NCBI GenBank assembly: GCA_020721225.1
Contig: DYNE01000012.1
Location: 1-49,583, forward strand
DNA: 49,583 bases
From: Pelodictyon luteolum
GTDB lineage: Bacteria; Bacteroidota; Chlorobiia; Chlorobiales; Chlorobiaceae
Direction of reading: 5' to 3'
A program made the translations under genes and the position numbers. The notes under the pieces were generated by a model that worked only from the letters and a program-made list of their open reading frames with translations, made no database searches and had not been told where the DNA came from. Of this stretch, positions 25,287 through 34,903 are shown piece after piece. Positions within the stretch are counted from its first letter, which is position 1, and each line of letters opens with the position of its first letter.

Positions 25287-26660
25287 TCATCGTTGCGGGG
25301 GCAGCGGATGATCTTTGATGGAGGCCAGAGACTGTTCGAGCAGTTCCTCAGGAAGCGCGTAATCGGAGAGTTTCCCCGACAGAAAAGCGTCGTAACCCTG
25401 CAGATCCATCAGGCCGTGGCCTGACCAGTTCATGAGAATCACCTTCTCTTTTCCCTCTTCCTTCGCTTTTTTCGCTTCACGGATGGTTTGGGCAATGGCA
25501 TGCGACGTTTCAGGTGCCGGAATGAACCCTTCGGTATGGGCAAAAAGCAGTGCGGCTTCGTAGCATTCGCTCTGGGGCAGGGCCGTAGCTTCGATGAGTC
25601 CCAGCTGTTTGACATGACTTACCAGAGGAGCCATGCCGTGGTAGCGAAGTCCCCCTGCGTGAATTGCCGGAGGTATAAAGCGGTGTCCAAGGCTGTGCAT
25701 GGGCAGCAGCGGAGTCATTTTGGCAACATCGCCGGTATCGTAAACATAGGGGCCTCTGGTCAGCGTCGGGCATGCTTCCGGCTCGGTAGCGATGACCTGT
25801 ACCTCTTTGCCGTGTATTTTGTCGCAGATGAAGGGAAAGCTGATACCGGCAAAATTTGATCCGCCTCCGGCACAGCCGATCACGACATCAGGGTAGAGGC
25901 CGATTTTATCGAACTGTTTTTTCGCTTCAAGTCCGATGATGGTCTGGTGCAGCATCACATGGTTCAGAACGCTGCCGAGCGCATAGCGGGTATCATCACG
26001 CTCGACAGCCTGCTCGATGGCTTCGCTGATGGCAATACCGAGACTTCCCGGAGTATCGGGCATCTCCTCGAGAATGGCGCGTCCTGCGGCGGTCTGGGTA
26101 CTCGGGCTGGCAATGCACTCGGCTCCCCAGGTTTTCATCATGATCTTCCGGAAGGGCTTCTGGTCGAAACTGATACGCACCATGAACACCTTGCACTCGA
26201 TGCCGATCAGCTTGCAACTCATGGCAAGGGCGCTTCCCCATTGACCCGCGCCGGTTTCCGTTGTAAGGTATTTGATGCCGAATTCCCGGTTGTACCATGC
26301 CTGCGCTACTGCGGTGTTTGGTTTATGGCTTCCGGCAGGCGATACCCCTTCATTTTTGTAGTAGATTTTTGCCGGAGTGCCGAGGGCTTTTTCAAGTCGT
26401 TTTGCCCGGTAAAGAGGCGAAGGGCGCCAGAGCTTCAGAATGCCGAGCACCTCTTCGGGGATGTCGATCCATCTCTCGGTGCTCATTTCCTGCTCGATCA
26501 GGTTCATCGGAAAAACCCTTGCAAGATCATCTGGCGAAATCGGCAGGCCGTTCATGCCGAGAGGCGGAGGCATAGGCGAAGGAAGATCAGCCTGGATGTT
26601 GTACCACTGCCCTGGTAATTCGTGTTCCTCGAGGATGACCTTGGTGAGATCTGCACTCAT
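25287..26660 (-). CDS. trpB: TrpB2-type tryptophan synthase beta chain
   Basis: 457 residues, longer than classical TrpB (about 400), with the N-terminal extension ([17 protein letters not shown]) typical of the TrpB2 (TIGR01415) group. The PLP lysine is K113 in [11 protein letters not shown]. It would make tryptophan from indole and serine, possibly without a TrpA partner. No trpA is adjacent. In other genomes TrpB2 accompanies a normal trpBA pair; I cannot tell here. It is preceded on the same strand by a truncated membrane protein gene, 30 nt upstream. Confidence 0.9.
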   Translation of the reverse strand: MSADLTKVILEEHELPGQWYNIQADLPSPMPPPLGMNGLPISPDDLARVFPMNLIEQEMSTERWIDIPEEVLGILKLWRPSPLYRAKRLEKALGTPAKIYYKNEGVSPAGSHKPNTAVAQAWYNREFGIKYLTTETGAGQWGSALAMSCKLIGIECKVFMVRISFDQKPFRKIMMKTWGAECIASPSTQTAAGRAILEEMPDTPGSLGIAISEAIEQAVERDDTRYALGSVLNHVMLHQTIIGLEAKKQFDKIGLYPDVVIGCAGGGSNFAGISFPFICDKIHGKEVQVIATEPEACPTLTRGPYVYDTGDVAKMTPLLPMHSLGHRFIPPAIHAGGLRYHGMAPLVSHVKQLGLIEATALPQSECYEAALLFAHTEGFIPAPETSHAIAQTIREAKKAKEEGKEKVILMNWSGHGLMDLQGYDAFLSGKLSDYALPEELLEQSLASIKDHPLPPQR

Positions 26661-26689
26661 GACGGTTGTTTGTCTTGATTAAAAAGATG

Positions 26690-27106
26690 TTATGCCGGTA
26701 GATTGTATGCCGAAGGATAACCGGGATTGTCCGAAGAGAGCCTTAACCACTTGTGATCTGGGACTTCAGAAGGGTTTCCTGTCAGCTCCGTCTGAAAAAT
26801 CACCCGCTTATCGGTTACGGCGTACCAGGTCTGTTTCCGGAGAGGAGTCAGGAACGCCGGTATTGCGAAAACCGGAGTCAAGCCAACCGGCAGGTTCCGG
26901 AGCAGCTGCCTTCCGAATCCGGAAAGATGAGAACTAAAAAAAATATCGAAGAGGTCAGAAACAATCAAAGGAGCCGGAAGAGTTATCGTGAAAAGTCCGA
27001 AAAGAAGAGAGACAAAACTGCCTCCGAAAAGGAGCGGACGGAAAAGGGATCGGCTTTTCCATAAGAGAGCTTCATTGTTATCAAGAAACTTCCGAATATC
27101 TTTCAT
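26690..27106 (-). CDS. Truncated-looking bacterial PH (bPH2-like) membrane protein
   Basis: 138 residues. Two hydrophobic segments (about 25-55 and 68-85) are followed by the start of a PH-like domain (TWYAVTDKRVIFQTELTG), a signature of YdbS/bPH2 proteins. The family normally continues with about 60-80 more residues (DRIQNVEV-type strand and core). Here the sequence soon turns into an atypical tail (NPSEVPDHKWLRLSS) and stops at 26690. It may therefore be a decayed or frame-disrupted gene. Membrane location is likely. The function of the family is not established. Confidence 0.5.
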   Translation of the reverse strand: MKDIRKFLDNNEALLWKSRSLFRPLLFGGSFVSLLFGLFTITLPAPLIVSDLFDIFFSSHLSGFGRQLLRNLPVGLTPVFAIPAFLTPLRKQTWYAVTDKRVIFQTELTGNPSEVPDHKWLRLSSDNPGYPSAYNLPA

Positions 27107-27253
27107 GGTCGTAACGAAGAGCCATTGACGCTGAATTTCCTAAAAGGCAAAATAGGCCTTTTGTGCTGTTTATTACAATTGTTTTTATGTATCAGTTTTG
27201 CAAGTACAGCAAAAACAGTCAGCGGGAGAGAGCGGGAAAAGATTGAGGAGGAG

Positions 27254-27340
27254 TGCCGAAGGCGGGAATCGAACCCGCACGTCCATTGCTGAACACGGGA
27301 TTTTAAGTCCCGGGCGTCTACCAATTCCGCCACTTCGGCA
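27254..27340 (-). tRNA. tRNA-Leu (anticodon TAA)
   Basis: On the minus strand the acceptor stem TGCCGAAG is complementary to the 3' end. The long variable arm typical of leucine tRNA is present. The anticodon loop within GGGACTTAAAATCCC gives TAA. The total of 87 nt and the GGTTCGATTCC T-arm fit. Confidence 0.95.
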
Positions 27341-27440
27341 GTCAGGAAAGAGTGAACAGGGAGGTTAATTTACCATCTTCCCCGTTTTTAGCAAAAAAAT
27401 GTTGCTTTTTCATCACCCTCCCGTTTCGGGGGTCTGCATG

Positions 27441-27454
27441 AGTATTCGAATACT
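27441..27454. repeat. 14-bp perfect palindrome at the thiL stop
   Basis: AGTATTCGAATACT is its own reverse complement and touches the first base of the thiL stop region. It could be a protein-binding site or chance. Confidence 0.35.
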
Positions 27455-28521
27455 TACCTCCTGAAATGATCAAAACCGGCGAGATCTCCGAGGTCGATCG
27501 TCATGCCATAAATATCTGTCAGCAGGATTCCGGACTTTTTTTCCGTTACCGCTCCGATTATCGATATATCCCTGTGTTTTTCGATCGTCTCTCTCTGCTC
27601 CTTCGGAAGGGTAAAGAGTAATTCGTAGTCTTCTCCCCCCGTCAAAGCCCAGGTGATGACATCTTCCTGCAGTTCATCGGCGATTTCCCGCGCCTGCGGA
27701 TTGACGGGGATTTTGTTTTCATAAATAACGGCTCCGACATCCGAGCAGCTGCAGAGATGCCGCAGGTCGGAGCTGATACCGTCTGAAAGGTCGATCATCG
27801 CTGTTGGCGTCATCGCTGAAGCGTGCAGAAATCTGACGATGTCAGGTCGTGCCGCAGGCAGCAGCTGATGCTGAATGGCAACGCTGTACTCCTGAAGGTC
27901 GGCCATGAGACTTTTACTGTATGGTTCGTTATTGGCAAGATGGTCGAGCATGATGTTTTTTTCGCGCATGAGCACTTTCAGGCCGGCAGCGGCTCCGCCG
28001 AGCGTACCGGTCACGCAGATCATATCTCCGGGTTTTGCCCCTTTTCGCATGGTTATGCGTTCATCCGTCGTCTCACCGGTCATGGAAACCGTGATTACCA
28101 GACCGGAACGGGATGAAGAGGTATCTCCTCCTGCAATGGCGAGCCCGTATTCCGATGCGGCATGGCTCATTCCCTTGTACAGTTCTTCTATCATTTCAAC
28201 AGAAAAGGAGGGTGGTACGGCAAGGCTGATAAGCGCGAAACAAGGGAGGGCATTCATGGCACAGATATCCGAGACGTTGACACTGATGCACTTGCTGCCG
28301 AGATGGCGAAGAGGAGTGGTCAGAAGATCGAAATGCACCTGTTCGGCAAGCAGGTCGGTCGTAGCTACCTGCAGGGTGGTTTCGGATATTCGGTAGACCG
28401 CGCAATCGTCTCCGATACCTTTAAGAAGGGAAGGGGCTTCAGCCAGGGTCGGTTCGACGAGTTTTGAAAGACGTTCGATCAGTCCGAATTCGCCAATATC
28501 GGAAATAGCTTTATAAGGCAT
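27454..28521 (-). CDS. thiL: Thiamine-monophosphate kinase
   Basis: 355 residues. ThiL phosphorylates thiamine monophosphate to the active cofactor thiamine diphosphate, using ATP. Conserved parts: FGLIERL at the N-terminus, GIGDDCAVY (metal and nucleotide binding), DLLAEQVHFD, KCISVNVSDI and IAGGDTSSS. The C-terminal part has GGEDYELLF, typical of the PurM/ThiL fold. Start ATG 28521. It is divergent from ftsY with 93 bp between the starts. Confidence 0.95.
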   Translation of the reverse strand: MPYKAISDIGEFGLIERLSKLVEPTLAEAPSLLKGIGDDCAVYRISETTLQVATTDLLAEQVHFDLLTTPLRHLGSKCISVNVSDICAMNALPCFALISLAVPPSFSVEMIEELYKGMSHAASEYGLAIAGGDTSSSRSGLVITVSMTGETTDERITMRKGAKPGDMICVTGTLGGAAAGLKVLMREKNIMLDHLANNEPYSKSLMADLQEYSVAIQHQLLPAARPDIVRFLHASAMTPTAMIDLSDGISSDLRHLCSCSDVGAVIYENKIPVNPQAREIADELQEDVITWALTGGEDYELLFTLPKEQRETIEKHRDISIIGAVTEKKSGILLTDIYGMTIDLGDLAGFDHFRR

Positions 28522-28614
28522 ATTTTTACGTACATTAGAAATTAACTCCTGTTTTTGCTGTGCCCGATAGAGCGATGGGCACGTCCAAGTAACATAGACA
28601 ATTTTCCGCTTATC

Positions 28615-29568
28615 ATGGGTTTTTTCGACAAGTTCAAAATATCGCGCCTGAAAGAGGGATTAAGCAAGACCAGAGATACGTTTCGTGAAAAGCTTTCCGT
28701 CATCACGCAGGGGAAGACCGAGATCGATGAGGAGTTTCTTGAAGAACTTGAAACCATTCTTGTTGCCGCCGATGTCGGGGTTGAAACCACCCTCGATATT
28801 GTTGACGCCATAACCGAACGGGCAAAAAAAGAGACCTATCGTTCGGAAACCGAGCTTAACGGGATGCTGATGGAGGAGATTCAGCATCTGCTCCTTGATA
28901 CTGACGCGACGCATCCGCTTGATTTTGACGCGCCGCTTCCGGAAACTCCATATGTGATTCTTGTTGTCGGTGTGAACGGCGCGGGTAAAACCACAAGTGT
29001 CGCCAAGCTTGCGTATAATTACGACAAGGCCGGTAAAAAGGTTATTATTGCCGCCGCCGATACGTTCAGGGCTGCTGCATATGAACAGTTAAAGATATGG
29101 GCCGATCGTGCAGGCGTTCCGCTTATCGGTCAGGGTCAGGGGGCCGATCCGGCTTCCGTGGTGTACGATGCCGTCAGTTCAGCCGTTTCCCGCAATGTTG
29201 ATGTGGTCCTTGTCGATACGGCAGGAAGGCTGCATAACAAAAGTCATCTGATGGAGGAGCTTGCCAAAATCATGAGGGTAGCCAAAAAGAAGGTGCCCAC
29301 CGCACCTCATGAAGTGCTTCTCGTGCTTGACGGCACAACCGGTCAGAACGCCGTTCAGCAGGCAAGGGAGTTCACCAGGTTTGTCAATGTGACCGGTCTG
29401 GTGCTTACCAAGCTTGACGGTACATCCAAAGGCGGAATTGTGCTCTCCATATCACGTGAGCTGAAACTTCCCGTAAAATATATAGGAGTGGGAGAGAAAA
29501 TCGAAGATCTGCAGCTCTTCGACCGGGAAAAATTTGTAGAGGCGCTGACAGGCCGTCAGCAGGAGTGA
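28615..29568 (+). CDS. ftsY: Signal recognition particle receptor FtsY
   Basis: 317 residues from ATG 28615; an upstream in-frame start adds 20 unlikely residues. The N domain is followed by the GTPase NG domain with G1 GVNGAGKT (119-126), G3 DTAGR and G4 TKLDGTSKGG. It lacks the long acidic A domain of E. coli FtsY, as in many bacteria. It targets ribosome-SRP complexes to the Sec translocon at the inner membrane. Its last 13 nt overlap the convergent GIY-YIG gene. Confidence 0.96.
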   Translation: MGFFDKFKISRLKEGLSKTRDTFREKLSVITQGKTEIDEEFLEELETILVAADVGVETTLDIVDAITERAKKETYRSETELNGMLMEEIQHLLLDTDATHPLDFDAPLPETPYVILVVGVNGAGKTTSVAKLAYNYDKAGKKVIIAAADTFRAAAYEQLKIWADRAGVPLIGQGQGADPASVVYDAVSSAVSRNVDVVLVDTAGRLHNKSHLMEELAKIMRVAKKKVPTAPHEVLLVLDGTTGQNAVQQAREFTRFVNVTGLVLTKLDGTSKGGIVLSISRELKLPVKYIGVGEKIEDLQLFDREKFVEALTGRQQE

Positions 29569-30149
29569 TCGTCGCCTGCGGATACGATACCAGGCAGATC
29601 CCTGCGGAGCTCTTCCAGCAGAGCGTCCGGTTCGGTGCACTGTAGCAGGTGGGTACTGTTTTTTGTATCCTGTGCTCCCAGCCGGAGAGCGAAAACAGAT
29701 GTTTTCGGATGGGCGTCAAGGTATCGGGAGAGAGCGGCTTCAAGTTTTTCGGCGCTTCTTATGATAACGATATGAAAAATACGCGATTCGGCGCGATCGA
29801 GCAGGTAGTCGATATGCCAGTGCAGTTTTTTTTGCCTGATGCAGTGAGCTGTATCGCCAGCGACACGGTTTTTCCGTAATACGCGCCAGAGCTTTTTTCC
29901 AATAGCATGCGGTTTCCTGTTTCCGCTTCTCGATGTGTGGCGCAAGAGTCTTCGGGCAAGCGGAAAGGCGTTATCTCCTTTTCCGAGTGCAGAGCCAAGG
30001 TAGAGGTAATAACCGGCCGGAAGCAGCAGCTTTTTGCCTTTCATGAATCTGCCGAAAGCCAGTTGCACCGGTTTTGAGAGCGAAATAAAGAGCAGGTAGG
30101 TGCCCTGCCGTTCATTCGAGCCTGAAAAGGTAAACTGCAGGCCGGTCAT
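29556..30149 (-). CDS. GIY-YIG nuclease-family protein (DUF123/Uri type)
   Basis: About 197 residues from ATG 30149. The GIY-YIG-like module is recognisable as GTYLLFISL ... GYYLYLGSALG, in which the second half (YYLYLGSAL) is the YIG strand. This follows the DUF123 group (COG1833), which is related to GIY-YIG nucleases and found in archaea and some bacteria. The C-terminal half contains HWHIDYLLDRA, conserved in the family. Nuclease activity has not been shown for most members. A longer in-frame start at 30251 overlaps pcm. It is convergent with ftsY. Confidence 0.75.
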   Translation of the reverse strand: MTGLQFTFSGSNERQGTYLLFISLSKPVQLAFGRFMKGKKLLLPAGYYLYLGSALGKGDNAFPLARRLLRHTSRSGNRKPHAIGKKLWRVLRKNRVAGDTAHCIRQKKLHWHIDYLLDRAESRIFHIVIIRSAEKLEAALSRYLDAHPKTSVFALRLGAQDTKNSTHLLQCTEPDALLEELRRDLPGIVSAGDDHSC

Positions 30150-30272
30150 TGTTTTTTGTTGTTTTTGATGCAATATTAGCGGTGCCGGTTGCTGACGTAA
30201 TCGCATGTTACTGAACGGCAAGATAAGACTTTCATAATGGCGGTGTATCATCCTTTTCCGGGAGATTTACTT

Positions 30273-30926
30273 ATGGATGCATCCGACAGAGTTATGGCTG
30301 TGAAGCGCAGGGAGATGGTTCAGAGTCTCAGGCAGAAAGGTATGGTCAATGAACGGGTACTCGATGCCATGCAGAAGGTTGAGCGGCATCGGTTCATCGA
30401 TCGGGAAAGTTCTGTTCATGCCTATGAAGACTCGGCATATCCGATAGGTTATGGCCAAACCATATCGCAGCCCTATACGGTGGCCTATATGACCACGCTG
30501 CTTCTTGAGCGTTGTCCTCCGCCGGGAAAGATACTCGATATCGGTACAGGATCAGGTTACCAGGCCGCAATTCTCGAAGCGCTGGGTTACCGGGTTTATA
30601 GCATAGAGCGCATTCAGGAACTCCATGACCGTGCTGTCGGGTTGTTCAAAAGTCTCGGGCTTGCGATTTCATGCAGGGTTGGCGATGGTTCTCTGGGTTG
30701 GGAGGAGGAGGCCCCATTCGATGGCATTATCGTTACGGCGGCGGCGCCATACTGCCCGGAGCATCTTTTAGAGCAACTTGGAGATAGCGGATGTCTGGTT
30801 ATTCCTGTCGGAGAACAGGCTATGCAGCAGATGACCGTTTACCGGCACGTTGGGGAGAGGTTTGAAAAGGAACTGTTTCATCATTTTGCCTTTGTGCCGC
30901 TGATAGGCCAGGAAGGCTGGAACTGA
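30273..30926 (+). CDS. pcm: Protein-L-isoaspartate O-methyltransferase
   Basis: 217 residues from ATG 30273, which has GGGAG 10 nt upstream; an alternative in-frame ATG lies at 30237. It repairs damaged L-isoaspartyl residues in proteins using S-adenosylmethionine. The N-terminal part (AVKRREMVQSLRQKGM) and the substrate region AYPIGYGQTISQPYTVAYM are highly characteristic. The SAM site is ILDIGTGSGYQAAIL. The gene precedes the PpiD-like gene by 37 bp on the same strand, so two protein-quality-control genes may be co-transcribed. Confidence 0.95.
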   Translation: MDASDRVMAVKRREMVQSLRQKGMVNERVLDAMQKVERHRFIDRESSVHAYEDSAYPIGYGQTISQPYTVAYMTTLLLERCPPPGKILDIGTGSGYQAAILEALGYRVYSIERIQELHDRAVGLFKSLGLAISCRVGDGSLGWEEEAPFDGIIVTAAAPYCPEHLLEQLGDSGCLVIPVGEQAMQQMTVYRHVGERFEKELFHHFAFVPLIGQEGWN

Positions 30927-30963
30927 AATTTTTTTATCAATATAATTTAAGGGATGATTCGTT

Positions 30964-33069
30964 ATGGCTGTAATGACCAGCTTGCGGGATAAGACCCACA
31001 TTATTCTGTACGCTCTTCTGGCTGCATTTCTTGCATTGATCGTTTTCGAATGGGGTATGAACTTTTCCGGTTTTTCCGGTAAAAAAGGAAGTGCCGCCGG
31101 AAAGGTTAACGGCAAAGAGGTGCCTTATGCCCGTTATGAAGAGATTTACAAAGAGTTTTCTGAAAACTTCCGCAGGAGTAACCCCGGTGCCGACATTACT
31201 CCTGAAACGGAGCTTGGACTTCAGGAACAGGCATGGAATGTACTTGTTGACCAGACACTGCTTGAAGAGCAGTTTGAAAAGTACGGTATTGCTGTTCAGG
31301 ACAGTGAGATTGTAGCCTCGCTCGAAGGTGACAATCCGCCTATGGTCATCAGGCAGAATTTTGTCGATCCCGCAACGGGAACGATCGATCGTACCAGGCT
31401 CGATGCAGCCCGCCGCGATCCGAAAAACAAGGATATGTGGCTGCAGATCGAGGATATCGTCCGCAGGGAGCTCAAGGTAAGCAAACTGATTCGTGCGTTG
31501 CAGACAATGGTGCATGTTTCCGATCGGGAACTCGATGCCGTCGTGAAACGAGAATACACGCGCTTTTCCGCATCGTTTGTTTCAGTGCCTCTTGGTTTTG
31601 CCGGCCCCGACAGCAAATTTCCCGTCAAGGCGGATGAAATTCAGAAATACTACGATTCACATAAGGAGCTGCTCAAACAGCCCGCTTCAAGAAAAGCCGA
31701 TTATGTGTTTTTCCCGCTTGTTCCCTCTGCCAAAGACAGCAGCGTGGTGCGTAGTGAGCTTGAAGCGCTCCGCACTGAATTCAGCACAACAAAGAACGAC
31801 AGCGACTACGTAAAGGTGCAGAGCGATCGTCCATCCGGCGTCAATGTACAGTTAAGCCGTGCGGACTTCTCCCCGGCAGCCGGATCGGTGGTTTTCAATG
31901 CTGCAAATGCAAAGCCGGGAAGCATTATCGGGCCGGTTGCCGATAACGGTTACTATCGCCTGCTGAAAGTCAGTAAAGTCGTTACCGGAGAGCCGGTTGC
32001 GAGGGCATCGCATATTCTGCTCCAGTTCAATCCTGCGAGCAGGGAAGACGTTGCTAAAGTGCGTGAACGGATGGTGGAGATTTACGGAAAGCTTCAGTCC
32101 GGCGAATCGTTTGAGGCACTCGCTAAAAAGTATTCCCAGGATTTCGGCAGTGCTGCAAAAGGTGGAGATATCGGCTGGTTCGGACGCAAGAGCGTTGTCC
32201 CTGAATTTGCTGAAGCTGTGTTCAGCTCCAGACCGGGAACTGTGACCAGACCGGTCCAGACGAAATTTGGTCTGCATATCATCAAGGTGACAGGTTTCGA
32301 TCAGAACAATCTGGTCTGTTCGGAGGTAGTCCGTATGATTCGACCATCATCGGAGACCGTTGAGAGCGCAAGACGGATTGCCACGGCATTCCAGATGCAG
32401 GCAAAGGATCAGGGTTTTGAGAAGAGCGCTGCATCGGAAAAACTTCGTATTGCAAAAACCGGTGAGTTCGGTAAACACACACCGATTGCTGCGATTGGTT
32501 TTACTGATAAAATTAACGCATTTGCCTTCAAGGCGGCCGAGGGGGATCTTTCAGATTTGATCGAGACCGAAAAAGGTTTTTATGTTATGAGATTGACCGG
32601 TAAAAACGATACCGGCTACCGGTTGCTCGACGACGATCTGAAAAAACGGATTACAGCGGAACTTGTTCGAGAAAAGAAAGAGGCCGCTCTCGAAAAGCAG
32701 CTTGCCTCGCTTTCCGAAAAACCCGGCGCGACACTTGAAACCATAGCCGCAGGGAATAAGTCCTTCAGTATCGTCAAGGCTGACGATATCCGCTGGACTG
32801 ACGGCTACATCCCGGGCTACGGCATCGACCGTCCGCTTGTCGAGGCAATTTCAGGCATGAAGAGCGGTATACTCTCCCGTCCGGTAAAGACTACCGCAGG
32901 ATATGCTCTTGTCCGTCTCGATAAACGGGTGCTGGTCGGAGGAGTCGATTTGAAAGAGGCAAAAACCGCAATTTTACCGAATTTGCTCCGGGCCAAGCAG
33001 GAGCAGTTTTTTGCCGAATATTTTGCTTCAGTTCGCAAACGTGCTGTAATCGAAGATCTTCGACCCTGA
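30964..33069 (+). CDS. PpiD/SurA-like peptidyl-prolyl isomerase
   Basis: 701 residues. An N-terminal membrane anchor (HIILYALLAAFLALIVF, about 12-28) is followed by a SurA-type chaperone region and a parvulin-type rotamase domain near residues 345-445 (ARASHILLQFNP ... GGDIGWFGRKSVVPEFAEAVF). Further SurA/PpiD-like repeats follow to the C-terminus. The architecture fits PpiD: anchored to the inner membrane with its body in the periplasm, folding exported proteins. ATG 30964 has AAGGGATG upstream. A terminator follows immediately. Confidence 0.88.
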   Translation: MAVMTSLRDKTHIILYALLAAFLALIVFEWGMNFSGFSGKKGSAAGKVNGKEVPYARYEEIYKEFSENFRRSNPGADITPETELGLQEQAWNVLVDQTLLEEQFEKYGIAVQDSEIVASLEGDNPPMVIRQNFVDPATGTIDRTRLDAARRDPKNKDMWLQIEDIVRRELKVSKLIRALQTMVHVSDRELDAVVKREYTRFSASFVSVPLGFAGPDSKFPVKADEIQKYYDSHKELLKQPASRKADYVFFPLVPSAKDSSVVRSELEALRTEFSTTKNDSDYVKVQSDRPSGVNVQLSRADFSPAAGSVVFNAANAKPGSIIGPVADNGYYRLLKVSKVVTGEPVARASHILLQFNPASREDVAKVRERMVEIYGKLQSGESFEALAKKYSQDFGSAAKGGDIGWFGRKSVVPEFAEAVFSSRPGTVTRPVQTKFGLHIIKVTGFDQNNLVCSEVVRMIRPSSETVESARRIATAFQMQAKDQGFEKSAASEKLRIAKTGEFGKHTPIAAIGFTDKINAFAFKAAEGDLSDLIETEKGFYVMRLTGKNDTGYRLLDDDLKKRITAELVREKKEAALEKQLASLSEKPGATLETIAAGNKSFSIVKADDIRWTDGYIPGYGIDRPLVEAISGMKSGILSRPVKTTAGYALVRLDKRVLVGGVDLKEAKTAILPNLLRAKQEQFFAEYFASVRKRAVIEDLRP

Positions 33070-33091
33070 ATACATCCGGTACGGAGAGAGA

Positions 33092-34894
33092 TCATCGGGT
33101 TGCCTGGAAGTTTTCCAGGCAACCTTTTATTTTTGCAGCCGAACCAAGCTTGAGACACTCTGCGGCAAGAGCTTCCGTCTCTTCAAGGGTAAAGCGGGAT
33201 ACTGTTTTTTTGAGTTTTGCGATGTCTCCACTGACTACGCTGAACTTTCTCAGGCCGCAGCCAAGCAGAAACGGCAGCGCAAGACCGTCTGAACCCATAT
33301 CTCCGCAGATTGAAACCAGACAACGGTTTTTCTGGGCAGTGGAAATGACCCGGTAGAGCTGACGGATAATCGCCGGATGAAACTTGTCGAACAGATCCTG
33401 AACAATCACGTTGTTCCTGTCAACGGCAAGGGTGTACTGGGTCAGATCATTGGTTCCGATACTGATAAAATCAACGGCTGAAGTGATCTCTTCAATCAGT
33501 TCAACCGCGGCAGGAACCTCGATCATCGCTCCGATAAAGGGCTTGTCGCAGGCAGTACCTGTTTCGGAGGTAATTTCACCACAGAGTTTTTCAAGAGAAT
33601 TTTTGATGAAGACGATCTCTTCAAGTGAAGAGATCATCGGCAGAAGGATGTGTATATTGCCCGAAGTATTTGCCCGCAATACGGCTTTGAGCTGGCTTTC
33701 AAGAATTTCTGGTACATCGATAAGAATTCTGATGCCTCTCCATCCGAGATTGGGATTCGGTTCCCTGACCGGCGAATAGAGCAGCTTGTCGCCCCCTATA
33801 TCGAACAGTCTGACCACAAGAGGCATCGGTTTGAGTGTTTCGGCCATCTCCCGGTAATAGTTGAACTGTTCGGATTCACTCGGCACTTTTGTACCATCTA
33901 TGAACAGATTCTCGGTTCTGAAAAGACCGACCCCTTCCGAACCGGATGCCTGGAGACCTTCGAGTTCCTCCTTGAAATCGATATTGGAATAAAAAGATAT
34001 GCGCACTCCGCATTTGGTATATGCCGGTTGTTCAGCAGTCCGGAATACGTCGGCTTCGTACTGCTGTTCGTCATCCCGTTTTTTCATGTACCGGAGAAGG
34101 TTCTTTTCTGCCGGGTTGATGATGACGACTCCTGTGCTGCCGTCGATAATGATCCGGGAGCCTGTCTTAACCTGCTGGGATAAATTGCCGAGACCGACGA
34201 TCATTGGTATGTTCAGCGACTTGCAAATCAGGGAGATATGCGAGGTTTTTCCTCCGGTATCGGTTACAAAGCCTTTTACATTGCTTCGGCTGAGCAGGAT
34301 GACGTCGGCAGGGGAGAGATGTTCCGAAATAACGATCGTGCCTTCGGGAATCCATGAATGAAGTTTCCGGATATGCAGGTTCCGGATGATCCGCTCTTTT
34401 ATATCCCTGAAATCGCAGGCTCGCTCCTGAAAGAACTGATCGTCGGAGTTGATGAATTGTTCGAGATACCGTCCGAACTCCTCATCGATAATAATCGATG
34501 CAGCCTTCTTTTCTTTGCGTATCCGGGCGGTTATGGTCTCCGTAAGTACCGGATCGTGGAGCAGCATTATCTGGGCTTCGAACAGGTTTGCATAGCTTTT
34601 TCCAAGTTTTCTTGTCGTTACCCGTTCAATCTTTTTCAGCTCTTTTTCAGAGCGGTGCAGTGCGCCGAGAAAGCGCTCTATCTCATCATCGATCTCTTTT
34701 TCTTCGAGTGATTTGTTTTCATGCTCGAACTGCTCTTTCTCAAAAGCGTAGGATGTTCCGATGGCAATGCCACGCGACGCGCCAATGCCGGTATAGGAGT
34801 CCTCCGTCGGTTTTTTTGCAGAAACGGCCGTTCTTTTCCGCTTTTTTTCCGGTTCGTCCGGCTCGGCTGCTGAAGGGGGCGTTTTGTCGCTCAT
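33092..34894 (-). CDS. ptsI: Phosphoenolpyruvate-protein phosphotransferase (PTS enzyme I)
   Basis: 600 residues. It transfers phosphate from PEP to HPr. The phosphohistidine motif is TDTGGKTSHISL (H219). The PEP-binding C-terminal barrel has GVGLFRTENLF, GWRGIRILI and CGDMGSDGLALPFLLGCGLR. The N-terminus carries a charged extension (about 1-30, rich in Lys/Glu/Pro) absent from E. coli enzyme I. No HPr or EII permease gene is in the window. In green sulfur bacteria, which are autotrophs, this likely serves a regulatory PTS branch rather than sugar uptake (inference). It ends the minus-strand cluster; the terminator hairpin lies within its last codons. Confidence 0.93.
   Translation of the reverse strand: MSDKTPPSAAEPDEPEKKRKRTAVSAKKPTEDSYTGIGASRGIAIGTSYAFEKEQFEHENKSLEEKEIDDEIERFLGALHRSEKELKKIERVTTRKLGKSYANLFEAQIMLLHDPVLTETITARIRKEKKAASIIIDEEFGRYLEQFINSDDQFFQERACDFRDIKERIIRNLHIRKLHSWIPEGTIVISEHLSPADVILLSRSNVKGFVTDTGGKTSHISLICKSLNIPMIVGLGNLSQQVKTGSRIIIDGSTGVVIINPAEKNLLRYMKKRDDEQQYEADVFRTAEQPAYTKCGVRISFYSNIDFKEELEGLQASGSEGVGLFRTENLFIDGTKVPSESEQFNYYREMAETLKPMPLVVRLFDIGGDKLLYSPVREPNPNLGWRGIRILIDVPEILESQLKAVLRANTSGNIHILLPMISSLEEIVFIKNSLEKLCGEITSETGTACDKPFIGAMIEVPAAVELIEEITSAVDFISIGTNDLTQYTLAVDRNNVIVQDLFDKFHPAIIRQLYRVISTAQKNRCLVSICGDMGSDGLALPFLLGCGLRKFSVVSGDIAKLKKTVSRFTLEETEALAAECLKLGSAAKIKGCLENFQATR
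33098..33130 (+). terminator. Terminator of the PpiD-like gene, inside the ptsI 3' end
   Basis: GGTTGCCTGGAA (33098-33109) pairs exactly with TTCCAGGCAACC (33113-33124), followed by TTTTATTTTT on the plus strand. It lies within the coding end of ptsI on the opposite strand. Confidence 0.8.
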
Positions 34895-34903
34895 ACGGTA
34901 TGC

